This document shows, piece after piece, positions 1 through 8,046 of a DNA stretch of 64,000 bases (positions are counted from its first letter, which is position 1; each line of letters starts with the position of its first letter). This stretch comes from Sphingomonas sp. M1-B02 (GTDB lineage Bacteria > Pseudomonadota > Alphaproteobacteria > Sphingomonadales > Sphingomonadaceae), in contig NZ_CP110679.1 of the NCBI RefSeq assembly GCF_026167525.1, positions 1,909,501 through 1,973,500 on the forward strand. The letters run 5' to 3'. The position numbers and the translations under genes are program-made. The notes under the pieces are model-generated. The model did not search any database and was not told where the DNA came from. It worked only from the letters and a program-made list of their open reading frames with translations.

Positions 1-705
1 ACGGCCGGGCTGTTTCGCCATCTCGGCGCGAAGGGGCGGATGACACCCTATCACGATCATAATGCCGATGCCGTGCGCCCCGGGCTGGTCGCGCGGATGG
101 GGCAGGAAGTGGTGGCCCTGGTCTCGGATGCGGGCACGCCCCTGATCTCGGATCCCGGCTTCAAGCTGGTGCGCGACGCACGCGCGGCGGGACATGCCGT
201 AACCACGGTTCCCGGCCCCTGCGCCGCCATCGCCGCGCTGACGCTGGCGGGGTTGCCGACCGACCGCTTCCTGTTCGTCGGCTTCCTGCCTTCGAAGCAA
301 CAGGCCCGCGCGGAGGCGATCGCCGAGGTGGCGGGCATCCGCGCGACGCTGATCCTCTATGAGTCGGGGCCGCGGCTGGGGGCCTGCCTCGCCGCGCTGG
401 CGGAGGGCCTGGGCGACCGCGAGGCGGCGGTCGCGCGCGAAATCACGAAGAAGTTCGAGGAATGCGTGACCGGCAGCCTTTCCCAGCTCGCCGATCGCTA
501 TGCGGAGGCCCCGCCCAGGGGAGAGATTGTCGTGATTGTCGCCCCGCCCGGCGAAGCCGCGCCTGCCACAGCGGAGGATGGCGAAGCGGCGCTGCTGGAG
601 GCGCTTACCCGGCTGCCGGCGGCGAAGGCCGCGGGCGAGGTCGCCAAGAAGCTCGGGCTCGACCGCAAGACGCTCTATGCCCGCGCCATCGCCCTGAAAA
701 ATTAG
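1..705 (+). CDS. rsmI: 16S rRNA 2'-O-ribose C1402 methyltransferase RsmI (5' partial)
   Basis: The frame is open from base 1, so the N-terminus lies outside the window. RsmI methylates the 2'-hydroxyl of C1402 in 16S rRNA with SAM. The visible part starts in the conserved region around TPYHDHN and continues through VSDAGTPLISDPG and VPGPCAAIAALTLAGLP, the SAM-binding signatures of the tetrapyrrole-methylase-like fold. The C-terminus (LLEALTRLPAAKAAGEVAKK, then an LDRKTLYARAI helix) is the helical domain typical of RsmI. The following yraN-gshB order is common in alphaproteobacteria. Identification is secure; the missing portion is estimated at roughly 50-60 residues. Confidence 0.95.
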   Translation, partial: TAGLFRHLGAKGRMTPYHDHNADAVRPGLVARMGQEVVALVSDAGTPLISDPGFKLVRDARAAGHAVTTVPGPCAAIAALTLAGLPTDRFLFVGFLPSKQQARAEAIAEVAGIRATLILYESGPRLGACLAALAEGLGDREAAVAREITKKFEECVTGSLSQLADRYAEAPPRGEIVVIVAPPGEAAPATAEDGEAALLEALTRLPAAKAAGEVAKKLGLDRKTLYARAIALKN

Positions 706-902
706 GCGAACTCGCGAACGAGCGCCTCCGACGACCAATCGAGCATCCTGCTCTCATCCGAGCCGGTAAGCTCGGATAAACGGCGCAAATAGGATTCCGC
801 CAGTTCGCGGCGACGCGCCTGCGCGCTCTCGGTGACCGCCCGACGCGCGGCGGCGATTTCCTGGATGGCGCGGCGCCGATAATAACGTTCGTTCGATTCC
901 AT
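702..902 (-). CDS. small charged hypothetical protein (66 aa)
   Basis: The frame could extend upstream, but the first convincing start is the ATG at 902, giving a 66-residue protein beginning MESNERYYRRRAIQEIAAAR. It is rich in Arg, Glu and Ala and predicted helical, with no signal peptide or membrane segment. Its stop overlaps the rsmI stop region on the opposite strand (convergent). I recognise it only as the kind of short conserved hypothetical protein seen beside yraN in sphingomonads; no function can be assigned. The longer version of this frame would run antisense through yraN and is not credible. Confidence 0.6.
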   Translation of the reverse strand: MESNERYYRRRAIQEIAAARRAVTESAQARRRELAESYLRRLSELTGSDESRMLDWSSEALVREFA

Positions 903-998
903 GGGTGCGACACCCCCCGGTGCGACGAATCGACTCGATGAATTCGAGTCGTTGGGTGCAAAGTAACTAAAGTTATCCACAGGCGCGAGTCCGGGCAG

Positions 999-1373
999 AT
1001 GAGGCGGTATAAAGGCGCGACAAGGGACCGGCGGGCCGCCGAAAGTCGCGGTCGCGAGGGCGAACGGCGCGCCGCATGGTGGCTCTGGCTGCGCGGCTGG
1101 AAGATTCTCGATCGTCGCGTGCGCACCCCCGCCGGCGAAGTCGACCTGGTGGTCCGCCGCGGCGCGCTCGTCGCCTTCGTCGAGGTGAAGACCCGCGCTA
1201 CCGATGCCGAGCTCGATTTCGCGATCGACGAGCGCCGCCTCTCGCGCGTTGCCGCCGCCGCCGAATATCTGATGCCGCGTTATGTTGCGCCGGGCGACGA
1301 TATCCGAGTCGACGTGATCCTCATTGCCCCCGGCAAGCTCCCTCGCCATATCGAGAACGCCTGGATAGGGTGA
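999..1373 (+). CDS. YraN/UPF0102 family nuclease-fold protein
   Basis: A 124-residue protein of the YraN (UPF0102) family, a restriction-endonuclease-like fold of unclear cellular role, possibly linked to DNA uptake or repair. Diagnostic features are the N-terminal GREGERRAAWWLWLRGWKIL segment and the nuclease-like constellation GEVDLV (E47, D49) with VEVKTR (E62, K64). The length is normal for the family. It lies between rsmI and gshB, the usual alphaproteobacterial neighbourhood. The substrate cannot be deduced from sequence. Confidence 0.9.
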   Translation: MRRYKGATRDRRAAESRGREGERRAAWWLWLRGWKILDRRVRTPAGEVDLVVRRGALVAFVEVKTRATDAELDFAIDERRLSRVAAAAEYLMPRYVAPGDDIRVDVILIAPGKLPRHIENAWIG

Positions 1374-1414
1374 CTTACCCGCATAAGTCACCTACGAAGG
1401 CGCGAGGAGGCCGA

Positions 1415-2380
1415 ATGACCCTAACCGTTGCCGTGCAGATGGACCCGCTGGATGCGATCAACATCGCCGGAGATTCGAGCTTCGCGCTGATGCTGTCGGG
1501 CCAGGCGCGCGGACACCGGCTGTTCCATTATGCCGCCGAGTACTTGAACTATGCCGACGGCCGCGTCTGGGCCCGCGCGCACCCGGTCACGGTCCAGCGA
1601 GTCGAGGGCAATCATTTCGAGTTCGGCGAGGCGGTGAAGCTCGATCTCGGCGCGGAGGCCGACGTGGTGCTGATGCGCCAGGATCCGCCCTTCGACCTCG
1701 GCTATATCACCGCCACCCACCTGCTGGAGCGGATCGCGGACAGGACGCTGGTCGTCAACGATCCTGCCAGCGTCCGCAACGCGCCCGAGAAGGTGTTCGT
1801 GCTCGATTATGCGCGCTTCATGCCGCCGACGCTGATCACCCGCAGCCTCGACGAGGCGCGTGATTTCCTGGCCAAGCACAAGGAGATCGTCATCAAGCCG
1901 CTCCATGGCAATGGTGGCAAGGCGATCTTCAAGGTGGGCAGCGACGGCGCAAACCTCTCTGCCCTGATCGAGGTGTTCAACACCGCGTGGCGTGAGCCGC
2001 ACATGATCCAGGCCTTCCTGCCGAGCGTGGCCGAGGGCGACAAGCGGATCGTATTGGTCGACGGCGAAGTCGCCGGTGCGATCAACCGGATCCCCGGCGA
2101 AGGCGAGATCCGCTCGAACCTCGCGGTCGGCGGCAGCGCGCTCAAGACCGAACTGACGCCACGCGAGCAGGAAATCTGCGACGTCCTCGGGCCGGAGCTC
2201 AAGCGCCGCGGGCTGATCTTCGTCGGTATCGACGTGATCGGCGGCGAGTGGCTGACCGAGATCAACGTCACCTCGCCCACCGGCATCGTCGCGATCGATC
2301 GCTTCAACGGCACCGATACCGCCGCCCTGATCTGGCAGGCGATCGAGCGCCGCGTCGCCGAGCGCGGCGCAGCCAAATGA
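1415..2380 (+). CDS. gshB: glutathione synthetase
   Basis: ATP-grasp ligase joining gamma-glutamylcysteine and glycine to make glutathione in the cytosol. The chosen ATG at 1415 follows a strong GAGGAGG ribosome-binding site and gives 321 residues, normal for GshB; an upstream in-frame extension overlapping yraN is rejected. Landmarks are the N-terminal VAVQMDPLDAINIAGDSSFA, the RQDPPFDLGYITATHLLE segment, the ATP-grasp lysine region VIKPLHGNGGKAIF and the metal/ATP site GIDVIGGEWLTEINVTSPTG. The stop overlaps the next start (ATGA), so translation is probably coupled to the DedA gene. Confidence 0.96.
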   Translation: MTLTVAVQMDPLDAINIAGDSSFALMLSGQARGHRLFHYAAEYLNYADGRVWARAHPVTVQRVEGNHFEFGEAVKLDLGAEADVVLMRQDPPFDLGYITATHLLERIADRTLVVNDPASVRNAPEKVFVLDYARFMPPTLITRSLDEARDFLAKHKEIVIKPLHGNGGKAIFKVGSDGANLSALIEVFNTAWREPHMIQAFLPSVAEGDKRIVLVDGEVAGAINRIPGEGEIRSNLAVGGSALKTELTPREQEICDVLGPELKRRGLIFVGIDVIGGEWLTEINVTSPTGIVAIDRFNGTDTAALIWQAIERRVAERGAAK

Positions 2381-2964
2381 ACTGGCTCGATTGGGGCTAT
2401 CTCGGCATCTTCCTGCTGATGGTGCTGGAAAATGTGATCCCGCCCGTGCCCTCCGAAGTGATCATGGGCCTGGGCGGCATCGCTGCGGGCCAGGGCAAGA
2501 TGAACTTCCTGCTGCTCGTGCTGGTCGGCACGTCGGGCTGCATCCTCGGCAATCTCTTCTGGTACGAGATCGGCCGCCGCTATGGCTATCAGCGGCTGCG
2601 CCCGGCGATCGATCGCTGGGGCCGCTGGCTGACGATGGACTGGGAGGATGTAGAGAAGCTGCGCCGCTTCTTCGATCGCTGGGGCGGCATCACTGTCTTC
2701 GTCTTTCGCTTCATGCCGATCGGCCGCACCGTGATCTCGATCCCCGCGGGGCTCCTCCAGATGCCCTTCTGGCCCTTCGTGATCTATACCGCCGCGGGCA
2801 GCGCGATCTGGAACACGATCCTGGTCGGCGCGGGCTATTGGCTGGGCGCGAGCTTCGAGACGATCGATCGCTGGATCGCGCCGGGGGTGGTGGCGATCGT
2901 CGTCGTTGCGGTTTTGCTCTATATCTGGCGCGTCGTGACCTGGAAGCCGCGCGACCAGCGCTAA
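2377..2964 (+). CDS. DedA/VTT-domain membrane protein
   Basis: A 195-residue inner-membrane protein of the DedA (SNARE-associated/VTT) family, linked to lipid scrambling or flipping and membrane homeostasis. The N-terminus NWLDWGYLGIFLLMVLENVI contains the family E..PPxPSE signature (ENVIPPVPSEVIM). The FRFMPIGRTVISIPAGLLQM stretch is the second conserved re-entrant/helix motif, followed by two hydrophobic segments near the C-terminus. The ATG overlaps the gshB stop by four bases. Its own stop overlaps the xerC stop on the opposite strand. Confidence 0.92.
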   Translation: MNWLDWGYLGIFLLMVLENVIPPVPSEVIMGLGGIAAGQGKMNFLLLVLVGTSGCILGNLFWYEIGRRYGYQRLRPAIDRWGRWLTMDWEDVEKLRRFFDRWGGITVFVFRFMPIGRTVISIPAGLLQMPFWPFVIYTAAGSAIWNTILVGAGYWLGASFETIDRWIAPGVVAIVVVAVLLYIWRVVTWKPRDQR

Positions 2965-3860
2965 GCCCGCGGATGGGCGTTGCGATAGACGTCGAGCAGA
3001 TGCGCGGCGTCGACCGCGGTATAGATCTGGGTCGAGCTCAGGCTCGCATGGCCGAGCAGTTCCTGCAGCGCCCGCAAGTCCGCCCCGCGGCCGAGCAGAT
3101 GCGTCGCAAAGCTGTGCCGCAACGCATGCGGCGTCGTCCGCTCCGACAATCCCAGCGCCGCCCGTGCGGAACGCACCCCCTTGCGAATCGCCCCCGGCGG
3201 CAGTGGCCCGCCCTTGGCGCCGCGAAACAGCGGCGCGTCGCGCGACACGCCGTATGGACATAGCGCCGCATAGGCTTCGACGGCCTCGCGGACCTGCGGC
3301 AGCAGCGGCACGGTCCGGGTCTTGTCGCGCTTGCCGGTGACGCGCATCGTCTCGCCCAGCGGCAGCACCGCGCCGGTCAGCCCCACGGCCTCGCCGATGC
3401 GCAGCCCGGCGCCATAGAGCAACAGCAACACCGCCCAGTCGCGCGCGGCGATCCAGGGTTCGCTCGCCTCCTCGGAGACGAGTTCGGCCAGCGCCACTGC
3501 CTCGTGCGGCGCGATCGGCCGGGGCACGCCCTTCTTGACCCGCGGCCCACGCAGCCGCGGCAGATCGGCATGATCGCCTACCGCAAATTTGAGGAACCCG
3601 CGCACCGCCGATAGCTCGCGCGCCGCGGAGGTATTCACCAGCCCGTCGTTGCGCCGGCTGGCGAGAAAGGCGCGGAGGTCCGCGGTGCCGATCGCGGCCA
3701 ATGTTTCGCGGGTGACTTCGCCGCCCCAATGCGCCTGGAGGAAGGCGACCAGTCGCTCGGCCGTCGCGCCATAGGCCCGCACGGTATGCGCCGAGCGACG
3801 CCGGTCGCGCGCGAGGTGCTGGGCGTAGAGGAGCGGGAGGGCGGGTTGGGTCACGCACAT
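2961..3860 (-). CDS. xerC: tyrosine recombinase XerC
   Basis: Site-specific tyrosine recombinase that, with XerD, resolves chromosome dimers at dif near the septum. The 299-residue length is typical. The N-terminal SAM-like core-binding domain covers about residues 5-95. The catalytic set is complete: R154 (GLRIGEA), K177 (VTGKRDK), H245 and R248 (PHALRHSFATHLL), H271 (LLGHASLSSTQIY) and nucleophile Y280. XerC rather than XerD is inferred from the THLLGRGADLRALQELLGHA pattern and from this being a solitary housekeeping copy with no integrase context. The start assumes the ATG at 3860. Confidence 0.9.
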   Translation of the reverse strand: MCVTQPALPLLYAQHLARDRRRSAHTVRAYGATAERLVAFLQAHWGGEVTRETLAAIGTADLRAFLASRRNDGLVNTSAARELSAVRGFLKFAVGDHADLPRLRGPRVKKGVPRPIAPHEAVALAELVSEEASEPWIAARDWAVLLLLYGAGLRIGEAVGLTGAVLPLGETMRVTGKRDKTRTVPLLPQVREAVEAYAALCPYGVSRDAPLFRGAKGGPLPPGAIRKGVRSARAALGLSERTTPHALRHSFATHLLGRGADLRALQELLGHASLSSTQIYTAVDAAHLLDVYRNAHPRA

Positions 3861-3874
3861 ACCCTACCCCCTTC

Positions 3875-3954
3875 CGTCATCCCAGCGAAAGCTGGGATCG
3901 CAGGCAATCGTGGTACGCGCGCTGCAACAGATCCCAGCTTTCGCTGGGATGACG
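3875..3954. repeat. intergenic inverted repeat (two palindromic 25-bp arms)
   Basis: Positions 3875-3899 and 3930-3954 are perfect reverse complements of each other (25 bp, 30-bp spacer). Each arm itself contains a hairpin with TCCCAGC and GCTGGGA around GAAA. When translated, such arms give the VIPAKAGI peptide seen widely in proteobacterial intergenic repeats. It sits between the xerC start and the transaldolase stop. It is a REP/BIME-like element; a second, diverged member occurs at 56661-56741. Confidence 0.85.
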
Positions 3955-3958
3955 GGCG

Positions 3959-4612
3959 TCAGCCAATCCGCTGCCCGGTCTTCGCCCAGTCCGCCAGGAA
4001 CCCCTCGATCCCCTTGTCGGTCAGCGGATGCTTGACCAGCTGGCGGATCACCGCGGGCGGCGCCGTCATCACGTCGGCGCCGATCCGTGCGGCTTCCAGC
4101 ACATGGATCGGGTGCCGCACGCTCGCGACCAGGATCTCGGTGTCGAAGCCGTAATTGTCGTAGATCAGGCGGATGTCGGCGATCAGCGCCATGCCGTCGA
4201 AGCCATTATCGTCGTGCCGGCCGACGAAGGGCGAAACGAAGGTCGCGCCGGCCTTTGCCGCGAGCAGCGCCTGGTTGGCCGAGAAGCAGAGCGTGACGTT
4301 GACCATCGTCCCGTCGTCGGTCAGCGTCTTGCACGCCTTGAGCCCGTCGATCGTCAGCGGCACCTTGACCGCGACATTGTCGGCGATCTTCCGGACGATC
4401 TCGGCTTCCTGCATCATCGTCGCATAATCGAGCGCGACGACTTCGGCGGAAACCGGCCCGTCGACGATCCCGCAAATCTCCGCCACCACTTCGAGGAAGT
4501 TGCGCCCGGCCTTGTGGATCAGCGAGGGATTGGTGGTCACCCCGTCGACAAGCCCGGCATCGGCCAGGTCGCGGATTTCGGCGGTGTCGGCGGTGTCGGC
4601 GAAGAACTTCAT
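3959..4612 (-). CDS. fsa: transaldolase (TalC/fructose-6-phosphate aldolase-like)
   Basis: A 217-residue short transaldolase of the TalC/MipB/FSA subfamily, a Schiff-base class I aldolase of the pentose phosphate pathway. Diagnostic features are [13 protein letters not shown] at the N-terminus, [10 protein letters not shown], the Schiff-base lysine K83 in VAVKVPLT, and the phosphate-binding [20 protein letters not shown]. In alphaproteobacteria these proteins usually act as transaldolases; whether this one is a true transaldolase or a fructose-6-phosphate aldolase depends on an active-site Phe/Tyr choice that was not resolved here. The gene is monocistronic or read with the small secreted-protein gene upstream. 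Confidence 0.93.
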   Translation of the reverse strand: MKFFADTADTAEIRDLADAGLVDGVTTNPSLIHKAGRNFLEVVAEICGIVDGPVSAEVVALDYATMMQEAEIVRKIADNVAVKVPLTIDGLKACKTLTDDGTMVNVTLCFSANQALLAAKAGATFVSPFVGRHDDNGFDGMALIADIRLIYDNYGFDTEILVASVRHPIHVLEAARIGADVMTAPPAVIRQLVKHPLTDKGIEGFLADWAKTGQRIG

Positions 4613-4628
4613 GGGGATTCCTTGTGAG

Positions 4629-5015
4629 TCAGCGGACCAGCATCAGCTTTACCCGACCGCCCTTAAGCCGCGATGCGCTGACGCGATAGGTGCCCGGTTG
4701 CAACCGGAAGCGAACGATCTTCGAGATGGTCGAGCAGGCAGGGCCCTTCGCCTCGGAGGTATAGCGCAGCGCACGCCCGCGCGGCGGCGCGATGTCGATC
4801 CAGCCGGCCTGATCGATCGCGATGCCGAACGTTCCGGCCTTGCGGATGCGGACGCTGGTGGCGGCTTCGCCCCGCCGCGCCGGCAGCACCACCGAATGTC
4901 CGGTATCCAGGCCTTGCCCGGCGCGCGTCCAGCCGCTGAGCGGTCTCGGCAATCGGGTGTCGAAGCTGCGGCACGGCGCAAGTGCGGCGCTGAGCGCCAA
5001 GGCGGTCAGGATCAT
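4629..5015 (-). CDS. small secreted protein of unknown function
   Basis: A 128-residue protein with a short N-terminal hydrophobic leader ([14 protein letters not shown]), consistent with export. The mature part has a beta-rich look: [20 protein letters not shown], then [20 protein letters not shown] and a C-terminal KLMLVR. The cysteine and the RFRLQPGTY segment resemble a family of small periplasmic proteins seen repeatedly in sphingomonads, but I cannot name its function. The gene lies just upstream of transaldolase on the same strand, a 16-bp gap, so co-transcription is plausible. Confidence 0.65.
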   Translation of the reverse strand: MILTALALSAALAPCRSFDTRLPRPLSGWTRAGQGLDTGHSVVLPARRGEAATSVRIRKAGTFGIAIDQAGWIDIAPPRGRALRYTSEAKGPACSTISKIVRFRLQPGTYRVSASRLKGGRVKLMLVR

Positions 5016-5071
5016 ATGTCCCCCTTCGGTTGAGGGTTGGATCGTAACCGGAACAAGCTAAAGCGGCAAAT

Positions 5072-5737
5072 ATGACTGGAATGTTACGAGTCCTTGGCCT
5101 GGCCTTCGCGTTGCTCGTAGCGCTGCCCGCGGCTGCACAGCAGGTCGATGAGCAGCTCTGGTTCCAGGCCAACGGCATCACCGACCTGGACCAAGACACT
5201 ACGATCATGCTCGAGAGCATCGGCCGCTTTTATGATAAGGTCGGCGGCTTCGCACACAGCGAGTTCGGTGGAATCGTCACGCACACGCTCAGCGATTCGG
5301 TGGAAGTCGCGTTCGGCTTTCGCCACGTCCAGGATTATGATCGCGGCCGCCCGCTGCCGAACTTCGAGCGGTTTCGCCAGACGATCACCTTCACCCTCGC
5401 CCCCGGCCTCACCACCCGCACCCGGATCGAGGAGACGTTCAGCAGCGACGGCCCCGGCATGGGCGTCCGCGCGCGGCAGCAATTGCGCTACGAGCACGCC
5501 ATCGGCGGCGGGGTCGACGCCTTTGCCGCGCATGAGAGCTTCCTGCTGGTCAACGATACTGGTTGGGGCCAGCAAAGCGGCTATGATCGGATGCGCCACA
5601 CGATCGGGCTGCAGATTCCGCTCGGCGAGCAACTGAGCGGCGAGGTGTCTTATCTCAACCAGTACAGCTTCGGCCGCGACGGCGATCGCGACGAGATGGA
5701 TCATATCGCGGTCTTCGCGCTGACGCTCAGTCTCTGA
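5072..5737 (+). CDS. DUF2490 family outer-membrane protein
   Basis: A 221-residue exported protein with a clear signal peptide (VLGLAFALLVALPAAAQQ) followed by alternating amphipathic beta strands ending in an aromatic/leucine-type barrel terminus (VFALTLSL). The pattern QLWFQANGITDLD, FGFRHVQDYDRG, FRQTITFTL, RTRIEETFS, RARQQLRYEHAI and YLNQYSFGRD is characteristic of DUF2490 proteins, small predicted outer-membrane beta-barrels of unknown role. It is divergent from the preceding secreted protein gene and 71 bp upstream of priA. Confidence 0.82.
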   Translation: MTGMLRVLGLAFALLVALPAAAQQVDEQLWFQANGITDLDQDTTIMLESIGRFYDKVGGFAHSEFGGIVTHTLSDSVEVAFGFRHVQDYDRGRPLPNFERFRQTITFTLAPGLTTRTRIEETFSSDGPGMGVRARQQLRYEHAIGGGVDAFAAHESFLLVNDTGWGQQSGYDRMRHTIGLQIPLGEQLSGEVSYLNQYSFGRDGDRDEMDHIAVFALTLSL

Positions 5738-5808
5738 CGCGCCCGGCGTCGTACCGCGGCGCAGATACGGGATTCCCACGCGCGCAAGAATCCCCATATG
5801 AGGCGCTG

Positions 5809-7977
5809 ATGTCCCGCGCCCGTGTCCTCGTCATGAACTCCGCGCTCGGCCCGCTCGACTATCGCGTGCCCGCGGGTATGCAGGTCGAACCCGGCTCGAT
5901 CGTGGTCGCGCCGCTCGGACCTCGCCAACTTGCCGGCGTGGTCTGGGAAGCCGATCGCATGCCTTCGGACGCCGAAGTCGGCGACAATCGGCTGCGCAAT
6001 CTGATCGCGGTCGCCGATGCCCCGCCGATCCCCGAGCCGGTCCGCCGCCTGATCGAATGGACCGCCAACTATTATCTGAGCCCGCCCGCCGCGGTGCTGG
6101 CGATGACGCTGCGCACCTCGGCAGCGTTCGAGGGCGCGCCGACCATTGTCGAATATCGCGCTACGGGACTCGTGCCCGATCGCCTGACCCCGCAGCGCGC
6201 GCAAGCGCTCGAGCGGATCGGCGACCGGCAGGGGCTGGTGCGCGAGCTCGCCACCGTCGCCGACGTGTCCGAAGGGGTGATCCGCGGCCTCTGCAAGATC
6301 GGCGCGATCGAGGCGGTGACGGTCGACACCGATTCGCCTTTCCCTTTGCCCGACCCGCATTTCGGCCCGCCCGACCTCAGCGCCGACCAGGCCGACGTCG
6401 CCAGCATCCTGCGCCAGTCGGTCGGCGCCGGCGCCTTCCAGCCTTTCCTGCTCGACGGCGTCACGGGCTCCGGCAAGACCGAAGTCTATTTCGAAGCCGT
6501 CGCCGCCGCCCTCGCCGCGGGCAAGCAGACGCTCGTCCTGCTGCCCGAGATCGCACTCACCGAGCCCTTCCTCACCCGCTTCGCCCAGCGCTTCGGCTGC
6601 GAACCGATCGCCTGGCATTCGGGCCTGCGCACTTCGCAGCGGCGCCGCGCCTGGCGCGCCATAGCCAGAGGCGAGGCGATGGTGACGGTCGGCGCGCGCT
6701 CGGCCTTGTTCCTGCCCTACCCCAAGCTCGGGCTGATCGTCGTCGACGAGGCGCATGAGACCAGCTTCAAGCAGGAAGAGGGGGTCCATTATCACGCGCG
6801 CGACGTCGCGGTGATGCGCGGCAAGTTCGAGCAATGTACGGTCGTCCTGGCATCGGCCACGCCCGCGATCGAGACGCGGCACCAGGTCGAACTCGGCCGC
6901 TATGAGGAATTGAAGCTCCCCGGCCGCTTTGGCGCAGCCGAGATGCCCGATATCGAAGCGATCGACCTGATCGCCGAGCCCCCCGAGCGCGGCCGCTGGC
7001 TGGCGCCCCGGCTCGTTCTCGCGATCGACGCGGCGCTCGAGCGCAAGGAACAGTCGCTCCTCTTCCTCAATCGCCGCGGCTATGCGCCGCTCACCCTCTG
7101 CCGCCACTGCGGCCACCGCTTCCAGTGCCCCAATTGCACGGCGTGGATGGTCGAGCACCGGCTGATCCGCCGCCTCTCCTGCCACCATTGCGGGCACACC
7201 TACCCGACGCCCGAAATCTGCCCCGAATGCGAGGAAGAGGATAGCCTCGTCGCCTGCGGCCCCGGCGTCGAGCGGATCGCCGACGAAGTGGCGGCACTCT
7301 GGCCCGACGCCCGCACCGCGATCGTCACCTCGGACACGCTCTGGTCGCCTGCCAAGGCGGCCGAGTTCGTCCAGCGGATGGAGCATCACGACATCGACAT
7401 CGTCGTCGGAACCCAGCTCGTGACCAAGGGCTATCATTTTCCCAACCTGACCGTGGTCGGCGTGGTCGATGCCGATCTGGGGCTCGACGGCGGCGACCTG
7501 CGCGCGGCCGAGCGCACCTTCCAGCAGATCATGCAGGTCTCCGGACGCGCCGGCCGCGGGGTGAAGCCCGGCCATGTCTATATCCAGACCCACGCGCCCG
7601 ACGCGCAGGTGATGCAGGCGCTCGTCTCGGGCGACAGCGCCGCTTTCTACGCCGCCGAGACCGAGGCGCGGCGCGAGGCCGGCGCCCCGCCCTATGGCCG
7701 CTACGCCGCGATCATCGTCTCCTCCGAAGACAAAGCCGCCGCCGAGGAAACCGCCCGCCTGATCGGCCGAACCGCGCCGCGGGTGGACGAGATGCACGTC
7801 TATGGCCCCGCCCCCGCGCCGATGGCGATGCTGCGCGGCCGCCACCGCTTCCGCCTGCTGGTCCACGCCCGCCGCGCCTTCGACGTGCAGGACATGATCC
7901 GCGAGTGGCTGGGCGCGCTGGAATGGAGCGCCAAAGTGCGCGTCGCGGTCGACGTGGACCCGTACAGCTTCCTTTAA
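5809..7977 (+). CDS. priA: primosomal protein N' (replication restart helicase)
   Basis: A 722-residue superfamily 2 helicase that recognises stalled forks and loads the primosome. The N-terminal DNA-binding domain starts RVLVMNSALGPLDYRVP. The helicase core shows Walker A GVTGSGKTE, DEAH box VDEAHE and motif III ASATPA. The zinc-binding insert has the paired cysteines CRHCG, CPNC, CHHCG and CPEC. Helicase C-terminal motifs GTQLVTKGYHFPN and QVSGRAGRG are intact. Length and architecture are normal for PriA. It is followed by an unrelated exported-protein gene with its own ribosome-binding site. Confidence 0.97.
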   Translation: MSRARVLVMNSALGPLDYRVPAGMQVEPGSIVVAPLGPRQLAGVVWEADRMPSDAEVGDNRLRNLIAVADAPPIPEPVRRLIEWTANYYLSPPAAVLAMTLRTSAAFEGAPTIVEYRATGLVPDRLTPQRAQALERIGDRQGLVRELATVADVSEGVIRGLCKIGAIEAVTVDTDSPFPLPDPHFGPPDLSADQADVASILRQSVGAGAFQPFLLDGVTGSGKTEVYFEAVAAALAAGKQTLVLLPEIALTEPFLTRFAQRFGCEPIAWHSGLRTSQRRRAWRAIARGEAMVTVGARSALFLPYPKLGLIVVDEAHETSFKQEEGVHYHARDVAVMRGKFEQCTVVLASATPAIETRHQVELGRYEELKLPGRFGAAEMPDIEAIDLIAEPPERGRWLAPRLVLAIDAALERKEQSLLFLNRRGYAPLTLCRHCGHRFQCPNCTAWMVEHRLIRRLSCHHCGHTYPTPEICPECEEEDSLVACGPGVERIADEVAALWPDARTAIVTSDTLWSPAKAAEFVQRMEHHDIDIVVGTQLVTKGYHFPNLTVVGVVDADLGLDGGDLRAAERTFQQIMQVSGRAGRGVKPGHVYIQTHAPDAQVMQALVSGDSAAFYAAETEARREAGAPPYGRYAAIIVSSEDKAAAEETARLIGRTAPRVDEMHVYGPAPAPMAMLRGRHRFRLLVHARRAFDVQDMIREWLGALEWSAKVRVAVDVDPYSFL

Positions 7978-8046
7978 CCTTGCCGACTTGCCCCTATCCG
8001 CCGTCACATTGCCGGGTTAGCATGTGTGAATCGGGAGGGATCTGAG

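Noticed and set aside
1807..3858. A 683-codon minus-strand frame spanning gshB, DedA and xerC
   Set aside because: Out-of-frame translation through three well-supported genes; composition is typical of shadow frames.
5701..8007. A 768-codon minus-strand open frame antisense to priA
   Set aside because: It mirrors the codon structure of priA in a GC-rich genome, is low in complexity with runs of Gly/Ala/Arg, and has no recognisable domain; PriA on the plus strand is unambiguous.
8026..8046. An earlier GTG start for the HEYTH protein
   Set aside because: The ATG at 8047 has a well-spaced GGGAGG and begins directly with a signal peptide; the upstream start would place seven polar residues before it.
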